In this document: piece after piece, positions 62,511 through 64,000 of the stretch
Layout of the letters: each line of letters starts with the position of its first letter
Numbering within the stretch: position 1 is the stretch's first letter
From: JBNKVT01 sp050299335
Lineage (GTDB): Bacteria > Pseudomonadota > Alphaproteobacteria > Rhodobacterales > Rhodobacteraceae
DNA length: 64,000 nt
Direction of reading: 5' to 3'
NCBI GenBank assembly: GCA_050299335.1
Contig: JBNKVT010000062.1
Coordinates: forward strand, 62,001-126,000
Program-made: the position numbers and the translations under genes
The notes under the pieces: model-generated
The model's input: the letters and a program-made list of their open reading frames with translations, nothing else
Told to the model about the DNA's origin: nothing
The model's database searches: none

Positions 62511-63716
62511 ATGCCCATCCGCCTCTCCGACCGCATCGCCCGTATCAAGCCCTCGCCCACCATCGCCGCCGCCAACCGCGCCATCGAGCTGAAGGAAGAA
62601 GGCCGTCCGGTCATCGCGCTCACCACCGGCGAGCCCGATTTTGATACGCCCGCCCATATTCTCGACGCCGCCGAGGCCGCCATGCGTTCGGGGCAGACCA
62701 AATACACCGCCGTTGACGGCACCGCCGCGTTGAAGGACGCCGTCGCCGCCAAGTTCCTCCGCGAGAACGGGCTCAGCTATGCGCGCGACGAAATCACCGT
62801 CTCCACCGGTGCCAAGCAGGTGATCTTCAACGCCATCATGGCCAGCATCCAGGCGGGCGACGAGGTCATCATCCCGACCCCGGCGTGGGTCAGCTATCCC
62901 GACATGGTCAAACTGGCAGGCGGCACACCCATCGAGATCGCCTGCGGCCCCGAAACCGGCTTCAAACCGACCGCAGGGCAGATCGCCGCGGCCATCACCC
63001 CCGCGACCCGCGCGCTGATGCTGAATTCGCCTTCCAACCCCACGGGGGCGGTCCTGTCCGACGACGACTGGCGGGCCATCGGCGAGGTGCTGCGCCCCTA
63101 CCCGGATATCCTCGTCATCGCTGACGATATCTACGAGCACATCTCCTTTACCGGTCAGCCCTTCGCGACGCTGGCCCAGGTCTGTCCCGAGCTCAAGGAA
63201 CAGGTGCTCACGGTCAACGGCGTGTCGAAATCCTTCGCCATGACCGGCTGGCGCATCGGTTATGGCGGCGGGCCGAAAGCGCTGATCGCCGCGATGAAGA
63301 AACTTCAGTCGCAATCGACCACCAATCCCAGCTCCGTCTCGCAGGCCGCCGCCGTGGCGGCGCTCAATGGCGGGCTGCAGACGGTCGAGGAGATGCGCCA
63401 GGCTTTCCTGACCCGGCGCGACCGTCTCGTCGCCCGCTTCTCCGCCATGCCGGGTCTTTCCCTCGACACGCCGGACGGGGCCTTCTACCTTTTCATCGGG
63501 CTCCATGGCCTGATCGGCAAGACCACGCAATCGGGCCGCGTGCTCGACGATGAGGCGGCGATCCTGTCCTGGTTCCTCGAAGAGGGCAATGTCGCAACCG
63601 TCGGCGGCGCGGGTTTCGGACTGTCGCCTTACATGCGGATTTCCTATGCCGCCTCGGATGCCGATCTCGACGCTGCCGCCGACCGGATCGAAGCGCTGAT
63701 CGCATCGCTCGGCTGA
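62511..63716 (+). CDS. class I/II pyridoxal phosphate aminotransferase, aspartate-aminotransferase type
   Basis: This 401-aa fold-type I aminotransferase of the Ib aspartate/prephenate aminotransferase group is widespread in alphaproteobacteria. The PLP lysine is in VNGVSKSFAMTGWRIGY, the NPSNPTG-type turn is LNSPSNPTGAVL and the pyridine-nitrogen aspartate is in VIADDIYEH. N-terminal IALTTGEPDFDTP is typical of the substrate-binding arm. I chose the ATG at 62511 over one 12 codons upstream. The amino-acid substrates are probably aspartate and related acids. Confidence 0.92.
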   Translation: MPIRLSDRIARIKPSPTIAAANRAIELKEEGRPVIALTTGEPDFDTPAHILDAAEAAMRSGQTKYTAVDGTAALKDAVAAKFLRENGLSYARDEITVSTGAKQVIFNAIMASIQAGDEVIIPTPAWVSYPDMVKLAGGTPIEIACGPETGFKPTAGQIAAAITPATRALMLNSPSNPTGAVLSDDDWRAIGEVLRPYPDILVIADDIYEHISFTGQPFATLAQVCPELKEQVLTVNGVSKSFAMTGWRIGYGGGPKALIAAMKKLQSQSTTNPSSVSQAAAVAALNGGLQTVEEMRQAFLTRRDRLVARFSAMPGLSLDTPDGAFYLFIGLHGLIGKTTQSGRVLDDEAAILSWFLEEGNVATVGGAGFGLSPYMRISYAASDADLDAAADRIEALIASLG

Positions 63717-63788
63717 CCGGCTGAAATTCCTCGAAATACCCGGTCCGGGGCGCTAACCTGCCCCGGTATCGCGCGGACGGAGAGGCCG

Positions 63789-64000
63789 GTGGCAAAGGGC
63801 GGAAAACAGACCAACAAGATCGTGCTGGCGCTGCGGCGCGCGGACGATATCGCGATATTCCAGCGCTTTTTCGACAAATCCACCTCGGGATGGCGCTATC
63901 GCTGCACCGGCACCGTTTCGAAATCGGGCAAGCGCTTCACCGACTACACCCCGTTCCGCGGGCGCAATCCCGGCAAGGTCAAATCCGCCCTCGCCCGTCT
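63789..64000 (+). CDS. partial CDS, unknown protein cut by the window end
   Basis: A GTG at 63789 with GGAGAG upstream starts an open frame that runs to the right edge (70 complete codons). It begins MAKGGKQTNKIVLALRRADD and continues with a basic, aromatic region (GWRYRCTGTVSKSGKRFTDY). I do not recognise it. Codon usage matches the neighbouring core genes, so it is probably real. Confidence 0.5.
   Translation, partial: MAKGGKQTNKIVLALRRADDIAIFQRFFDKSTSGWRYRCTGTVSKSGKRFTDYTPFRGRNPGKVKSALAR

Overview
The window is a high-GC alphaproteobacterial chromosome segment, most likely order Rhodobacterales (Rhodobacteraceae family type). The evidence is the flagellar export set flhA-fliR-flhB with a FliJ-like coiled-coil gene, a GerW/DUF2953 pair, a core-MetE methionine synthase, dense Rhodobacterales-style intergenic palindromes, and many coupled genes with ATGA, GTGA or TGATG overlaps. 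I see no tRNA, rRNA, CRISPR array or complete insertion sequence. Most of the window is housekeeping chromosome, interrupted by a few accessory patches.

Layout. 1-9.8 kb: a minus-strand operon (dapD, an AbiU2-type HEPN gene, a small unknown, an epimerase, a gene leaving the window), then a LOG-family gene, a phytase-like secreted protein, mepA, an MFS transporter, and ribF-ycgN-ltaE. 9.8-13.6 kb: a repeat-rich gene-free stretch, then the ligase-associated helicase and PdeM phosphoesterase without their usual ligase and exonuclease partners. 13.8-19.1 kb: flagellar block (lytic transglycosylase, flhA, fliR, flhB, FliJ-like). 19.1-21.9 kb: minus-strand metA, an alpha/beta hydrolase and ppk2.

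22.0-24.6 kb is an accessory hotspot of lower GC. It holds REP-like hairpins, a duplicated promoter-like sequence, a secreted lectin-fold protein, the relic start of one DNA methyltransferase, and a second methyltransferase that is frameshifted and deleted next to an intact PD-(D/E)XK-like gene. 24.6-33.0 kb returns to core genes: thioesterase, HAD phosphatase, two envelope unknowns, gerW-DUF2953, mtaB, dapF, a Stv-like protein, a DUF882 peptidase and core metE. metA and metE each have an identical 13-bp dyad upstream.

33.3-39.2 kb is a nucleoside salvage operon, cdd-deoC-deoA-(unknown secreted protein)-deoB-add-upp, followed by a ferric-reductase-like gene split by an in-frame stop. 40.7-42.8 kb: flavin reductase-MOSC, and slyX with an alpha/beta hydrolase.

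43.1-51.7 kb is the most unusual part. An HPt-like gene lies divergent to a roadblock/LC7-like gene, a 310-aa unknown and two adjacent dynamin-family GTPases. These are followed by a tight three-gene set: a cytochrome P450-like protein lacking a recognisable ExxR motif, an acyl carrier protein and an alpha/beta-hydrolase-like protein. I regard the dynamin-roadblock block and the P450-ACP-hydrolase block as the best candidates for undescribed systems. 51.7-64 kb is core again: PPIase-argJ-mutT, secA, a large membrane-anchored acidic-linker protein, an IlvD/Edd-family dehydratase, a small membrane protein, a class I/II aminotransferase and the start of one more gene.
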